64,000 nt of DNA from positions 12,696,251 to 12,760,250 of the forward strand of contig JAYGXS010000008.1 in assembly GCA_036362985.1 (NCBI GenBank), in the 5' to 3' direction. Position 1 is the first letter of the stretch, and each line of letters begins with the position of its first letter. Shown one piece after another: positions 22,440-34,800 of the stretch. The notes beneath the pieces are model-generated. The model did not search any database. It had not been told where the DNA came from and was given only the letters and a program-made list of their open reading frames with translations. This stretch comes from Ligula intestinalis (lineage: Eukaryota > Platyhelminthes > Cestoda > Diphyllobothriidea > Diphyllobothriidae). The position numbers and the translations under genes were made by a program.

Positions 22440-22680
22440 TCACTTCCCTCACTCACCCGATGCGGTGTCATGACCAAATCAAGCGGATCGGAGCCTGGGC
22501 TGATCACGCGGTTCATGTTATCTTGTTAGTTGGCAACCCTCTTATCCACGGCTTTTAGCGCGCCATGATAGCCTCAATCGTGCCAATCGTGAGCTGAGCG
22601 TACTACTTCACTCCCCGACCCCCCCCCCCCCGTCCTCCCAGCATCAGGCCACCGTCAGGACGGAACACAAGGAGAGAACC
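22440..22680 (-). repeat. Dispersed repeat E, copy 3
   Basis: TGATCACGCGGTTCATG, TTGTTAGTTGGCAACCCT, CACGGCTTTTAGCGCGCCAT and a poly-C tract, then GCATCAGGCCACCGTCAGGA, which is shared with 21958-21980. Confidence 0.58.
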
Positions 22681-24029
22681 GAACAAAGACAGGAGAGATT
22701 GAGGTGACAATTTCCGTCAGCCGCAGATACATAGCAGCAGGCTGGGACAACATTGGTGGTCACTAGGCATTTTTAAGCTGGATGCACTCCGAAACTGAGA
22801 CGCAGATAATTTTTTTCTGTGGGTTGCGACTGGAAAGTATAATTAAGATGGGGCAGGAGAGGAATTCAGCGATCAGGTTACGGAAAAGCCCTTTTTGAAT
22901 TAAGTGTTTTCAAGGGCTCCAAATTGAACCATTATATCTTCGGCGTGCCGATACGATAGAGAAGCAAAAGAGAGCTGAAAATTTCTGGAATACTATAAGC
23001 ACCAAAACGTAGGCCGGAATGAACTTCGAAGAGATCAGATATACTGCACTCGAGTTAAGAGAACAAATGTTAACCCATCTGATATATTTCAGAAAGATCA
23101 CCACGTCAGCAAGCTGCTGAATTATGTAGACCTGGTCTATACTGACCTTTATTGCTGCCTGATTGTCCCAAAATACGCCCAGGGGACAGGGTTTATCAGC
23201 AGGGCGTTGAAGCTTGGGACGAAACTTCAACAACGTCTAGCAACAAAGTACGTAAGAATGAGAGCGGATTATTGAGCGATATTGTAACGAGCGACCGCTC
23301 GAAGAAAATCCTGATAAAGGAGGCACATAATTTTAACACTTGCTTCAAGCTGTACCCACAGATCTTCAATGGCCTCTACTCCGGCTGCAAGAAACTCTAG
23401 CAGTGAAACTTGAGGAAACATGTTCGGTGTTTGGGCCTTGTGAATTCTTACTTAACTGGCGGCCTTGAGGTTTCACCAGTGCACAGGGCAGATGGCGATA
23501 CCTTCGATATCAAGCAGTTATAACTTGCCAATATGCTTCAGTGCACCCGAAGTACCAGCTCCCTCAGTAATTTTAACGGCTCTGCTGGAATTTGCTCAAC
23601 TGCAGGGACTACGGACAGGTCTAATTACCCACAAAAAACCCCAAGGCAGTTTAATGGAGCGAAAAGAAGACGAAAGTAATTCTTAGTTTTTTTCAAATTC
23701 GGACTTGCAGGCATTGAAGTTTCGTTGGGTTAAATTTTTTTTATCGGGACCAGTAAAGTAATTATTTACCAGGTTCGCTCTTAATGGGTAGGGGTGCAAA
23801 GAAAAGGGAAAGTTGGTCGCTAGTAAGACAACGGGAAGGATAGACGACTACTTAAATCTGCAGTTTAAGAAATAAGTAGAAGTAAGAGGGAGAAAAAAGA
23901 GAAGAACATAAATTGAGTGGAAGCGTTCTTGGACATGACGCAAACTAACTTAGTCCATCTTAAAGCGCAACCGGCAATGCGAAATCGCCACATCTACAAA
24001 ACATTTATGGCCAGAAAGACAGTACCGAC
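22681..24029. other. No recognisable gene
   Basis: Several reading frames of 70-107 codons lie on both strands without recognisable domains. Confidence 0.4.
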
Positions 24030-24180
24030 AAAAGCAACGGACACTGGAATCGCCGATTCTGGCATATAGGCCGGCATCAGCCAGTCATACAAACGGCAAG
24101 TTTTGCAACACCTGGGGCTCGAACCCGCTACCTCCAAATAATTTCCGCAGATGGTGTATCTATCGCAGGGGGTTAAGTAA
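24030..24180 (-). repeat. SINE-A-like fragment
   Basis: GGCATATAGGCCGGCATCAG, CACCTGGGGCTCGAACCCGC and the flanking order resemble the reverse orientation of SINE-A. Confidence 0.45.
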
Positions 24181-24640
24181 TTTAAACCCTGGCAACTGCG
24201 ATCCTCAGATCATGGTTACCTAGTAGAGGAGAAGTCGGTAGAAGCTAGAGTAGCGGTAATAGTTTGTTTTGTTCACAGAGGAACGAAGAATGAGCAGGAA
24301 GTTGATTGATTACGGAGAGCACGACCTTCCGCTAGAGGGGCCCAGAGCGAGCAGGGAGTGAGTTAGCGTCAGGCTGCGGATTGGCCCGACCTTTGTGGGG
24401 TGCGTGCGTGCGCTCCAGCTGCCCGAGGACAAAGGTTACGCCTCGCATGCGGACATCGGCCAGCGCGCTGGGTCGAGTGACCGGGTGGCCAAGATTGTCC
24501 TATGAGACCACGTCTGTGGCATCTCGCGTTTGGGGTAGGTGGCCTGCAGCACCACTACACATCCCTTATTTTAGGGAGGTCAAAAGCATGGTCAAAATTT
24601 CCCCTTTGGGTCTTGATTGAATGCTAAAAAGGATGACGTC
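24181..24640. other. GC-rich stretch, no assigned function
   Basis: 24300-24560 is GC-rich compared with its surroundings and carries a 79-codon frame at 24381-24620. I recognise no family. Confidence 0.35.
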
Positions 24641-24719
24641 CTGTCTGGCGGCACGGTATTTACTGCGGTGGTAAGCCAAGGTAAGCAGACTGCGGCCACT
24701 AGTGTCTTGACAGCAGAGA

Positions 24720-25110
24720 GGGGCCTTTTTAAACGGCTTGCCACTGCTTCGGCTGTAGCGAGCACCCGTTTGCGCAGGCCTTTAGAATAGTGTGTCGGAG
24801 TCCGGTATATGACTTTAAAGGCATCCCTCGCGTCAACTTGGTGGTTTGTATCGATAAAGTGTGCGAGAATTGAACTTGAGATCGATCGATTTCTCCTCTG
24901 CCAAGCCAGGCTGGTATATGCTCGCGTATCCTCTTTTCCAGACGTCGCGTTGTTCTGTTAATATAGCCCGCCCCACAGGAGCAGGTGAATGAACGAATAA
25001 ATGCACATGGATGTGGCCTGCAATGGTAGTCGGTCTTTACCTCCCATCCATAAAAGGCGGGAGATGGTGAAGAATACGCGTAGGTTAGCAGCTGGGAAGG
25101 CACTTGTGAC
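24720..25110 (-). pseudogene. Penelope-like element family 2, GIY-YIG nuclease fragment
   Basis: The minus-strand frame (25103-24729) reads FTCSCGAGYINRTTRRLEKR, then IREHIPAWLGRGEID. This is the GIY-YIG core with the usual GIGRT-type turn changed to GYINRT, so the second glycine of the motif is replaced. A frameshift near 24885 is followed by HFIDTNHQVDARDAF in another frame and by a basic C-terminal tail (about 24790-24720). It is the same family as 25850-26645. No RT is seen upstream. Confidence 0.75.
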
Positions 25111-25849
25111 TGCTGCCCTTAGACGTTGCCTTACTAGTTCGCTTGCTGCTTGACTACTTAAACCCCCACTCCCCTCCCACTACTCTGCGAACGAGCATGC
25201 TTATTCATTCATTTGTTGCCGACGTTCATTTTTCTCGGCAATGAGTTGACATTTTTGGGTGATTCTAAAACCATGACCGAAACAAACAGCTGAATAAGAA
25301 AGAACGTTTAAAACCTCGTTATTTTGTTAAATGCTTTTAAGAACATTCTCATTTTGAGGTTTTTGGAAAACGCATAAGACAAATTTGGTAATAAGGACGA
25401 TCGAGTGAAAACTCTAAAATTCGTAAAGTGTTAAGCAGAATCTCAGAAACGATCTGAAGATCGTCACATTCGAACTCTCGAAATAATTACAAGGAAACGT
25501 GATGGAGGGAAATTTCTCGCAATTAACACAAGATGGTATGCTTACGATTTCACCTGACAAAGGTATTTAAATTTAGTATTCAATGACTGGCCAATCCACA
25601 TGTCAGCTTACTCCTATGGTGTCCCAGAGGCAACTGCAAACTATTATAAAAACATCTATCACGAACTGGAACTCTGGATGGTTCGGTAACAGCTGCACTT
25701 TACATTGCGCATAACATAGAAGCATATGAATCCGACAATTTTTTCGCATGAACAGTCTTTATCTACATTTCAACCTGAGGTTTACTCAGTAACCTCAACT
25801 TTCCACGTTTCCGGAATTTCCGGGTTTTCCTAAATAACTGTCCTTTCTA
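25111..25849. other. No recognisable gene
   Basis: AT-rich, no domain or repeat recognised. Confidence 0.4.
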
Positions 25850-26645
25850 AACAAGGTAATATTACAGAAGATGACTTGGCAAACAAATGTTTTTTTCGAT
25901 AAATTCTTGCAAGACCTTTACAGGCCTCACTGTTAGCAGTAGAGAAGAAGCGAATATTCATCTGGGTCCCATTACAAGGGAACGGACCAACTGAACTTCT
26001 AAGGAGACGCCTGAGTCAAGCTGTAGCTACCACCTTCCCAGCAGCCAACGCCCATGTACTTTTCTCGACAACCCCCATCCTATACGGAGAGATCAAGGAC
26101 AAACTGTCAGCCAAGACCACCTCGATGTTCATATATTCATTTACCTGCTCCTGTGGAGCAGGATATATTGGTCGCACGAGCCGGTGTTTGTCCAAAAGAA
26201 TACGAGAACACATTTTACCATGGTTAGAAACGGGCCAACTAAAGGGTATAAACCTTTTCATTCTAGCGCACCTGGTAGACCCAGACCATCACGTGGATGC
26301 CAAAGAGGCCTTCCGAGCGAGCTACAATGCATCCTCAAGAAAGTCAAAATTCCTTGGACAGCGTCTGCTGGCTACGGCAAAAGTGGCTGCCATCAGGCTG
26401 CGCCGATCGGTCCCGTGCGCCCAAAAGAACCTCGTCGTGGCGCCGCAGTTACCATTGCCAAAAGCCCCCCCCCCCCCACATCCCCTGACAACCGCACTAA
26501 ATTTTTTTACCAACCCACATAGTTTATTTACTTAATTACCAGAAAAATGTAAAGGCCTGACGAGAACTTATCAAAACAAAGGTATCTTCACCAATTCATC
26601 TTCTGCAATTTTCAATGGGAATTTTCGCGAATTTAAGGTAATATT
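25850..26645 (+). mobile_element. Penelope-like element family 2 with GIY-YIG nuclease and inverted 3'-end flank
   Basis: The frame from about 25945 gives FIWVPLQGNGPTELLRRRLS, NAHVLFSTTPILYGEIKDKL and YSFTCSCGAGYIGRTSRCLS. This contains a readable GYIG core with the following Arg, then KRIREHILPWL, FILAHLVDPDHHVDAKEAF and a basic tail to about 26440. It is the nuclease end only. The 3' non-coding region runs through a C-run to about 26645 (GTTTATTTACTTAATTACC, CATCTTCTGCAATTTTCAAT). The left flank 25855-25930 is an inverted, diverged copy of that end (TTACAGAAGATGACTTGGCA, CTTTACAGGCCTCA). A frame change occurs near 26110. Confidence 0.78.
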
Positions 26646-27194
26646 ACTTGATAAACCACAAATATCTTTTTTACGATGTTTACTTTACTGCTGTAAGACT
26701 TTGGCGACCGCAGATTGAGTTGGTTTTACCATGCGATTATTTTCTTATAAAAATTCCGCTCAACTTGCACTTCTTCGATCTTTGGCATGGAAACAGATTC
26801 CAAACCTTCCACGTCAACAAGCGAAAATGCGAGTCCTAGAAAGCAACTCCGAGGAAGTAAATGCGATCGCTGGGTTAGGATCTTTAGTTGCCTGACTCTT
26901 CTGATTTCCTAGCGGATCCATCGTCAGAAGCCATGGCAGAAACCGGTAATTCATACATAGGGAATTACAGCATTTATAGCATACATTCGCCATGCTCCTC
27001 CATAACTATGAAAATTAACGGCATTCTCCTGTTGAGAATAGGTATCTGCTTGTGCGCTAATTGCTTGATTGACGGCGTGCAAGTCGTGACCTGCTGAACT
27101 GTCATCACCCGCGATGGACGTGGATATTATGACTGCTCCGCTATCTGGCTCCCTGACGCAGGCACTAGAAGATGCGTTCGACTTTGCGTTCTCC
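26646..27194. other. No recognisable gene
   Basis: Short frames only; no family recognised. Confidence 0.4.
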
Positions 27195-27560
27195 TAGGGG
27201 CACATTGCTTTACCAAAACTAAGCCTCAGCACCGAATATGGGTTGGGCAGGTCATTGCACTTGTGGATAGACTCGGGGCCCGTTAACCATGACTCAGATA
27301 ACTCGCGACTCGCACGATTGCCAATTCTCATGAGAAGTTCGGCTTCACCAACTTCGATGTTGTGGCTAGGTCTTGTTGAATGGGCGCTGCTTGAGAATCG
27401 ACATCATCTATCCGCACTGTTACTGCATGTTCGGAAGTTCGCCTATGCGTCACTCCAACTAGTGGGAGAAGGTGGCCGCCGGCCTCCGAAACTTATTTTG
27501 CGTACAGAATCTAAAACTAGGATAGGCAGCAGGATTTACTGAATTCAATAAATTTCACGA
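27195..27560 (-). pseudogene. Penelope-like element family 3, nuclease C-terminal fragment (reverse)
   Basis: The reverse complement resembles 7730-7890. On the minus strand the reading contains an NKCNDLP-like stretch near 27255 and SHENWQS where the other copy has SRELLES. It ends at CATATTCGGTGCTGAGGCTT, matching the forward fragment at 27640. It faces that forward fragment. Confidence 0.55.
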
Positions 27561-27639
27561 CGAACTTTCAACTGCATCCCGTCATTTAATGAGTTAGATA
27601 ACAAATAGAAGCCTACAGTACAGAATTTTCCAATCCATG

Positions 27640-27930
27640 TTCGGTGCTGAGACTTAATTTGGCTAAAGCAAGTCGCCGCTCGGGGAACAGACAGGCCACC
27701 ACATCATCTTATGCCAACACCGCTGGGCCAAATGGTCATTGTTGACGCACCGAATCAGCGCACATACAAGGTGTTTATCCATTTTGTTCCGAACGTTAAA
27801 ATTTGACGGCAAACCTTGTGCACACACAAACCGTTTCTGCCACTGTTCTGTGAGTGTGTCTCTGATGATGAATCCGCGACGGATTTCGAAGCGTCAAGCG
27901 AATTAACATATTGTCCCAGCGATCCCATCG
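27640..27930 (+). repeat. Penelope-like element family 3, 3' non-coding fragment
   Basis: Matches 7870-8160: ACAGACAGGCCACC, TCTTATGCCAACAC, GATGAATCCGCGACGGATTT and GTCAAGCGAATTAACATATT. Confidence 0.65.
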
Positions 27931-28372
27931 TCTTTTCAACTTTTCACACGATGTCAATGCTTTACAGTAAAGGTCATCGTTTACTGAAAATAAGGATAAA
28001 ATTATGGGCAGTACATTAAATCAGCATATGGGACGAAGAGGGCGTGAGGAGGGTAAAACCAATCACAGTCTTGATTAAATCTACGCGCCCAATTACCAGG
28101 GTAATCGGAGATCGACCACATGGTTTTGTTGATTGCATAGACGTACAGAATCACTCGCAAACATTTGGGGTCGGTGCGCCTTTGTCGATCGTCTCGCTTG
28201 CGTACCTACTACCAAGTTTCTCTGGTACACATTTCCTCATGGTATTGCGGTTCGGCAGCTCTGTCTTCCAGTTCACTGCATGGCGTCTCAGCACATCGCA
28301 GCGTCCTCTCGCAACTGCGTTTGAGGGTAATTGGTTGTCACTAGACATAAATATGCGTGTTCCAGGAAGTAG

Positions 28373-29080
28373 TTCAGAAGACGAAGATACGACCACTGGA
28401 ACAGGATTTTTATTTTCCTGACGTTTCGGATTCCGTCGGGACTCCTTACTCATAGGCAGCCGTAGGAAATTCGGAAACATGCACAGATAAGGGTGATACA
28501 TGCATATGTTGCACGGTATTTATAGTTTGCAGCGGTCATCCTCGTGCGTACTGTAATCATCCGCTCTTATAGCCACCGCTTCAAGTCTTCATTGGTGTGG
28601 TGATGGCTTGACACTTCGCTTTTGACTCATTCATTGCCGCAATTTCCTTGTCCGTGTTGGATGCAGGCTTGGTAATTTTGCGATAATTATGCTCGTTGTC
28701 GTCAGAGTTTTTTGCTGGGCCCGGCCCTTCCCATGTGACTAATTCTTTTGCTCAGGCAATGTCTTAGTACGCACAAGACAAACGTCAAATCGTTGCGGTT
28801 GGTAATGGACTACGGGGCTTAAGAACAATGATTCTAGCAGCTCGCGGCTTATGCAGTTGTCACCTCTTGCGAGGATTTTGGCCTTGTCAAACTTTAAAAT
28901 ATGGCCAGATCCCGTCGAGTGAGCTGCAACCTGATAGTTGGCCGCTGCATGCTCGGCCATCCGCGTCCGGCATAATCTTCCAGTTTATCCGACGTAGTTG
29001 CTTTGTCCACGAATGCAGCAGCTCCGGTAAACCACTCCAGCCGTTTCCTGCCATGGCAGTGGGTCTTTCACCCTCATGAC
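28373..29080 (-). pseudogene. Penelope-like element (family 3 relative), GIY-YIG fragment and 3' end
   Basis: On the minus strand from about 29075 it reads RVKDPLPWQETAGVVYRSCC, then a core with YVG, a stop and TGR, then MAEHAAANYQVAAHSTGSGH and FDKAKILARGDN, SRELLESLF (to about 28790). VKDPLP before the core is shared with family 1 (12730). The 3' non-coding part (28660-28373) includes CCGAAACGTCAGGAAAATAA and is repeated at 60998-61218. The stop in the core and the missing RT make it inactive. Confidence 0.75.
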
Positions 29081-29084
29081 CCAC

Positions 29085-29710
29085 ACAATAACACGTGTTA
29101 TTGTTGTCACGGTCGGAGGGGAGGGGAAGAAGGGGGTGAGGGAGAGTTGGGGAAGCTGCGGTGAATATGTAGGTAGACTCAGACCATTGCGTGGATGCCA
29201 AAGAGGCCTTCAGAGTATTATACAAGGTGCCTTCAAGCTTTTCCAAATTCCTCGAACAGCGTCTGTAGGCGACGGCAGAGGCGGCCGCCATCAGGCTACG
29301 CCGACCGGTGCTATGCGCCCAAATAATTTCATTGCGGCACCATAGTTGCCATGGGCGAAACTAGGTAGGGCGACCAGCCACGGCGGACCACAGGCCTCGT
29401 AAACGGGCCCCCACAGAGACGAAGATGTCCCAAATCCAACTACGCACACCTTATCACCGGTCTTGGAAGCCGGGCCGTCTAGAGATTGACATTCTGACCG
29501 CAACTTCCCCAAATTTCCCCCACCCCCCTGTCCCCCCCTCCTCTCCGACCGTGACAACGATAACACTTCATCTGTCCACCAATCACCATAGTCTATTTAT
29601 TTCATTACCATATAAATGTAAAGACATTACGTGCATTTATCGAAAGCAAACTTATGTTCGCCAATTTATCTTCTGACATTTTTAATGGGAATTGTCGCAA
29701 ATTTAAATTC
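29085..29710 (+). mobile_element. Penelope-like element family 2, short copy with inverted 3'-end flank
   Basis: 29165-29345 matches the C-terminal nuclease tail of family 2 (GTAGACTCAGACCATTGCGT, GGATGCCAAAGAGGCCTTC). The forward 3' end lies at 29490-29710 (CTCCGACCGTGACAACGATA, TTATCTTCTGACATTTTTAA). On the left, 29085-29160 carries its inverted copy (TATTGTTGTCACGGTCGGAG, GGGGAAGCTGCGGT). This is the third family-2 copy in this strand orientation and the second with the inverted arrangement. Confidence 0.7.
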
Positions 29711-29915
29711 ATAACATTAATAATCACGTTAAAACAAAAATAATTAAAACTTAATTGCACTAAATTAAAAAAATTGAACTAACACTGAAACTAAAATAAC
29801 CAAAGTAAACTAAATCAGGTAAAGTAGAGAATCAACAAAATTAAAACTGCTAAAATTAATGATGAACTAAAAACTAAACTAAAATTAATAATAAACTGAA
29901 AGCTAAACTAAACCA
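29711..29915. repeat. A-rich low-complexity tract (AACTAAA-like)
   Basis: Irregular AACTAAA, AAATTAA and AAACTAAACT words. The complementary T-rich counterpart is at 55435-55600. Confidence 0.6.
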
Positions 29916-31317
29916 CACTTCGCTTGTCGCCAGACCCCAGAATACATCAGCAGAATACACAGCGTTGTTTACAATGGGTGTACTTTGAAATTCCGAGAAC
30001 TACATCGGAATTCTCCGATACTCCGATAAAGTAATGCAATCAGCGTAAAACTAAAATCACATAACGAATTCAAGTCCGAGTACATGTCGAGGAAGTTAAT
30101 TTTCCTATAAATTTCGACAAATCTCGTACGCAACATATTTCTCTCAGCACAGCAGCAACAGCAGTAATGAAGTTTGAACGACCTTCAGACAGAGATTATT
30201 GACTAGACTACCGTTTGCTATGGCTTGAGTCCAAAAGTACATGACGCCCTGACAGCAAAGCCGAGTACCTACGTCACAACTGCGGCCTTGAATAGCAGGT
30301 GGCACTTCCAGGGGCTGAGACGGTAGCTGACTTCCGCAGCTTCCGCAGCAAATTTCTGAACGACCGCTGCCGGTAGCTGTGCCCACCTTTAAATTTTGCC
30401 CATTGAGGATAATTTTGCAGCCTCTTGGATGCGACTTCGATTTTAAGAGGCCCTTTAGAGGTCTGTTTCGGAAGGGGGACAAATGAAGGGGCCAAGGCTG
30501 CGAGGTGGATTTAAGACAGGCCTATGGCGAATTGCGTACGGTTATTTATGGTGATAGTTCTGTCTTGACAGAAACCGTATGGCGAGGACTGATTTATCTA
30601 CTGGCTAGTTGACGTCGTCATAGGTGCTTGCATGGAGTTGACAAATCACATGTTTCCGCAGAATACATTTTCTAGTTAACTTTTAGATAATACGACCCTC
30701 CGTTTGGTCATGCATTAGAGACTAAACCTGAAGTCAGCTTGCATTGAGCGTTCATTCATACTGCGCGTATATGCAGCCTAAGGGGACATATGACACTCGC
30801 GACTGACCTGTACTTTGGGGGTTATGGAATTTTACCGAAAATGAATAATACCGAGTACAATTTTCTTCATCATTTTAATCTCCGTAATCAGGTGTCGTGC
30901 CTGTACAATCAGAGTAAGGAGACTGGCTAAGCAGGAGCAAAACTAAAGCGATGTTACACGTTCAGAAGTTACTTTTCCTATGCGTTTCAACGCAGGCTAA
31001 TGTTGATCCTCGGGCGCTCCTCATGGTAGACTTTCATTGGCAAAACGGAGAAGATGAGAATGAATTAGGTGGGAGCAAGTATGTAGGCCTACTTTATCCT
31101 TTTTGACGGTGAATATTTAAGAGAATGCCCATTGTTTATGCACGGGGGAAGGTCATTATCCCGTCATACAGTTGTTGTAACACTCACGAATTGAGGCAAA
31201 TGTTCACATCCCAGGTATGTGTGTAGTAAACGAAAGACATGCAACAATTATAGGACGCAGGGGCAATCAACCGTTATGGGGGGAGGGTGAAGGTGAAGTG
31301 GCAGTCAACCAACAGTG
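29916..31317. other. No recognisable gene
   Basis: Minus-strand frames at 30144-30495 (73-112 codons, basic) match nothing I can name. The remainder is unremarkable. Confidence 0.4.
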
Positions 31318-31500
31318 CCATCATTCCGGAGATGACTGCGCAGCGCGATGTATGCCGGCGCCAGATCGATAAATCGATTGACTGAGTTCTCATCCGAGGC
31401 CCCGGCTTCAATCAATTCGCGGCCTGTTTTGTTGCCTGCGTGCGCGATTACCCTCGCAGCTGCGGAATAAAACTTGTGACCGGTTTCGTAGGTAGAAAGA
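31318..31500 (-). pseudogene. Penelope-like element family 4, GIY-YIG C-terminal fragment
   Basis: The minus strand reads TYETGHKFYSAAARVIAHAG, NKTGRELIEAGASDENSVNR and FIDLAPAYIALRSHL without a stop over about 55 codons. It is the same family as 5405-5555 and 20770-21060. The conserved AW after ELIE reads AG. The catalytic core is absent. Confidence 0.75.
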
Positions 31501-31724
31501 GCCCGAAAGCTCAGACAATTAAAAGTACGATTCCGGTGATCGCAACGCCTTCTGCTTCTGTGATAACACTTTTTTATTGATGGCCTGATTGTTCAGCCAT
31601 TGATTACGATGGGGCTCATGTCCCCGTGATCTCAACTAGGAGTGTAAATCTGACTGTATGCTATTCCGAATAAATACATCAGTGTCTGCCTTGATTTACG
31701 CCCTCTATCCACCAAGAGCCGTGT

Positions 31725-31870
31725 CAGTTTCTACTAAATTTGGAATACCAGCACCAGGATACCGTCGCTAGTAGTAGTTTTTCAATTCTAGGAGTGCTTA
31801 TTGTAGTAATCTTCTTGCTAAGACTATTAAATATTGTACTATTATACGGCCTGTCGCTGCATGTGGGATA
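31725..31870 (+). repeat. Dispersed repeat D, copy 3 (partial)
   Basis: GTGTCAGTTTCTACTAAA, CTAGGAGTGCTTATTGTAGT, CTTGCTAAGACTATTAAA and CGGCCTGTCG parallel 36090-36240. This copy also lacks the MITE-1 insertion. Confidence 0.6.
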
Positions 31871-34800
31871 TCGGCACCTCGTGTGCCATCCTTAACTATA
31901 TTGGGAAAATAATAAACTTATGAGTTAAATAATCGGTATTTAATGATAGATTAAGTTCTACCATGTTTCTGTGTCACCAGGTAGTGCCATTTTCGGTTTT
32001 CAGGCTAACTTTCGACTTGCTACAGTATACAGCTCCAGCTTGGAAGTTACGGAATATCTCCTGCTTCAGAAGCAAAGAAACATGGAAACTTATTATTTCC
32101 TATGAATGTACCAACAGCTGAGTATGAAGACATGCATCCTGATTTTGCAGTTATCATTGTAGATGAGCTTGCCAGTTTTCCCATTTTCACTTGAAGTGAT
32201 TGTGTTAGGCACTTGGTCTCTTCCAACAGGTAAGACTGCCAACGAACCTCGCATAGGGCAGACAAATGCCAGAGCTAGCCAGCAGGATTCCTGAAGTCGC
32301 TCATGGCTGGGGTAGGTGAGTGACCACCTATTAGACACGCGGATGACGATCCGCGAATATCACTTTCGTGGATGCGCTGTATTTGGCTAATTCGTGTTGC
32401 CTTTTTGCTCCCGATGCGTGTGCAGGCGCTTGAGTATGACACGGGCAAAAACTTGTCGTAGAGTGTTGAAAAGGTAAGTGCCTTTGTTGTTAAGACAGAG
32501 TTTTCGTGGTTAGGAATCAGCCTAACGGACTGTAGCATAATCTTGCAGGCTGGCGTGCTGAATCGCTCCTGTGGTCGACGGCCAACAGTGGTTCTTTGTC
32601 CAATGTGAGTGGCCTCAAGTTCAGGTTTCTGTTCTGGTGACTGTTCCCAATTGGTGACCTTGCCCGCTGAATCGGTATGCACTCGCACACGTACGCAAGT
32701 ACTCGCGCCTGCCCAAGTAGTCGCAGTTCCTCAAGAGCCACTTGACTGCACAGCCCTACGGCCCCATAGTAGATGCACTCAATACTCGAAACCCTTCGAG
32801 TAACCCAACGCACCAATCATGCAACATTTGAAGTCGCCTCACGGATATTTACGAAAAACTGCCACAGTTGACATAGGGACCTGCTGAGACCTGTTGACAC
32901 CCTCTGGCGTGATTGGACGCGGTCCACACATCAGTCCAGGCTTCGCCTGCCGTCACTGCCATACCTGACACAGCATTTTCGGATTCTGTACACAAGGAAA
33001 GCCTCATTCGAGTGTAATCAGACGGTGACATCTCAGCTTGTCCACGTTAGAGCAATCGTCACTCTCCCCTGCGTATGTAAATATGCACGGTGGTGGAATC
33101 CTTGAAGCCTGTGTATGTGGTCTTGTGGCCGCATCGCTTGGAACATTAAGGCCAGTTGTTCCACGAGTTGTAGGCTTTCGAAATTGTAAATTTTGGCTAA
33201 GGGTGCCTTCAATGCTGGCGCTTTTTGCATTTTTCCACAGGTGTACTGAAGGAAGGGATTCCCATAGCTGAGTTGGGCTTAATTGTCCACATAAGAAACG
33301 CGAATGGTGACTTATTCGCCGATGGATGGTTGAGGACGTTCTGTGACTACAAGACCCTACTTTAATCGTGAGAATGTGGTGGTGGCCAAGCCTTGCCGTC
33401 GTGCATACTCGCAATCTAGCCTGGACGCTCTTTTTCTTACTCTGCCCTGAATGCCACCCAGACTGTCCGCTAATCAGCGTGCGCCATTTTCTGATTGGCT
33501 GCAGGAACAAAGCATGTCCTGGGTCTCCTGGAATCCCGCAGGCTCACTTCAGCCGCTGCGGGCTGACCCATGGTTGCATGCTCATCTGACGGTCAAATTC
33601 TTCCTGCCGATTTTCATTTTCCTTCTGTATGGAATAAATTGCTCCTACCACTCTGGCCTCCCATACCTGTTCTTCTTCCTAGAAACTGGACTTGAAGATC
33701 ACAGTTGCTCGGATTTTGTCGTTTAACATAAACCCCTGCGATAAGAGTTCCTTCATCCTGTCTTAGCAGTGGCTTAGTCTTCTTGGCCTAATGACCCCTG
33801 ACGTCTGTGCATAAGTCGGTCTTTTTAAAATGGTTGGCATTATTAACTCATTACCTAATTAACTCTGTGAGTCAGCCTATCTTTCTGCACATTGCTCAGC
33901 TCTACTACACTTCGGTATCGGAAGTATACGGCTTTGCTGGTGCCGGCAGTCGTTGATGAAAGTTCACCGACCGCTAACAAAACTCACTTGTCCCTGTTAT
34001 ATTCTTAGGTATGCCTGCGTCGACACTCTTATGACCTTGTGTGTTCCTATGTCAACACTGATTATGTCCCCCAGTTACGTGTTAGGAAGAGAAGGCAGAA
34101 CAGGATAGCAGATAGTATTTTACTGTTACTAGTTCTGCTTGTGCATCAGCGTTGTCTTCTGTGTGCCCATCAGCAACGTGTCTTCTGTTGTCGGTCTCGT
34201 CTCAGCAGCTTGTTCTGTGTCCCCAGCAGCAGAATTTCGGGTCGTCGGTAGCGCGTCTCGGCAACAGAGTGTCACTTTCTGTGGTAGCAGCATATTTGAG
34301 TGCCAGTAGTCTTTGTTCCCTTTTGGCTCTCCACGAGTGGCCTCTACAGGCAGCCGTCATGCCTCCCATCATCGTATCCCCAGGTGATCGGTCGGGCCCT
34401 CGGTGACACGCGGACGTACATGCGTCTTTTCGTGGCCCTTGTCATGCGTGACTTCAGAACCTGGTCAGCGGCGGTCTCACGTGCTCTCTCTCTTTGCTAT
34501 CCTGCCTCGAGGATGGTGCAAGTGTTGGGCCTCCTAACAGTCCCGCTCTCCTCTGTGGTGGCGTGCACTTTTATGCAAAAACTATTTCCCTAACAGTAAA
34601 TAAAGTCAATAAAATAGTCAAGTTCAGAAAGAGCGTGCCTTCAAGTATTCATCATCAGGCCTGTACAGTAATATAAGGGAGGGTAACGTAGCATAACTTT
34701 AAACAACCAATAAACAGGAAGTGTAGGAGAGAGAGAGTTGAGGGCGCTCCTAAGTCAAGGGTCGTAGTCTATTTCTGTCAAGGTCCGAGCTAGGGGGGAG

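Noticed and set aside
22910..23233. DNQAAIK motif suggesting a Ty1/copia RNase H
   Set aside because: The motif stands alone; the His/Lys-rich block that should follow is absent and no neighbouring copia domain is seen.
33004..33510. 168-codon minus-strand open frame
   Set aside because: No domain recognised, Ser/Arg/Thr-rich composition typical of chance frames, and no splice context I could support.
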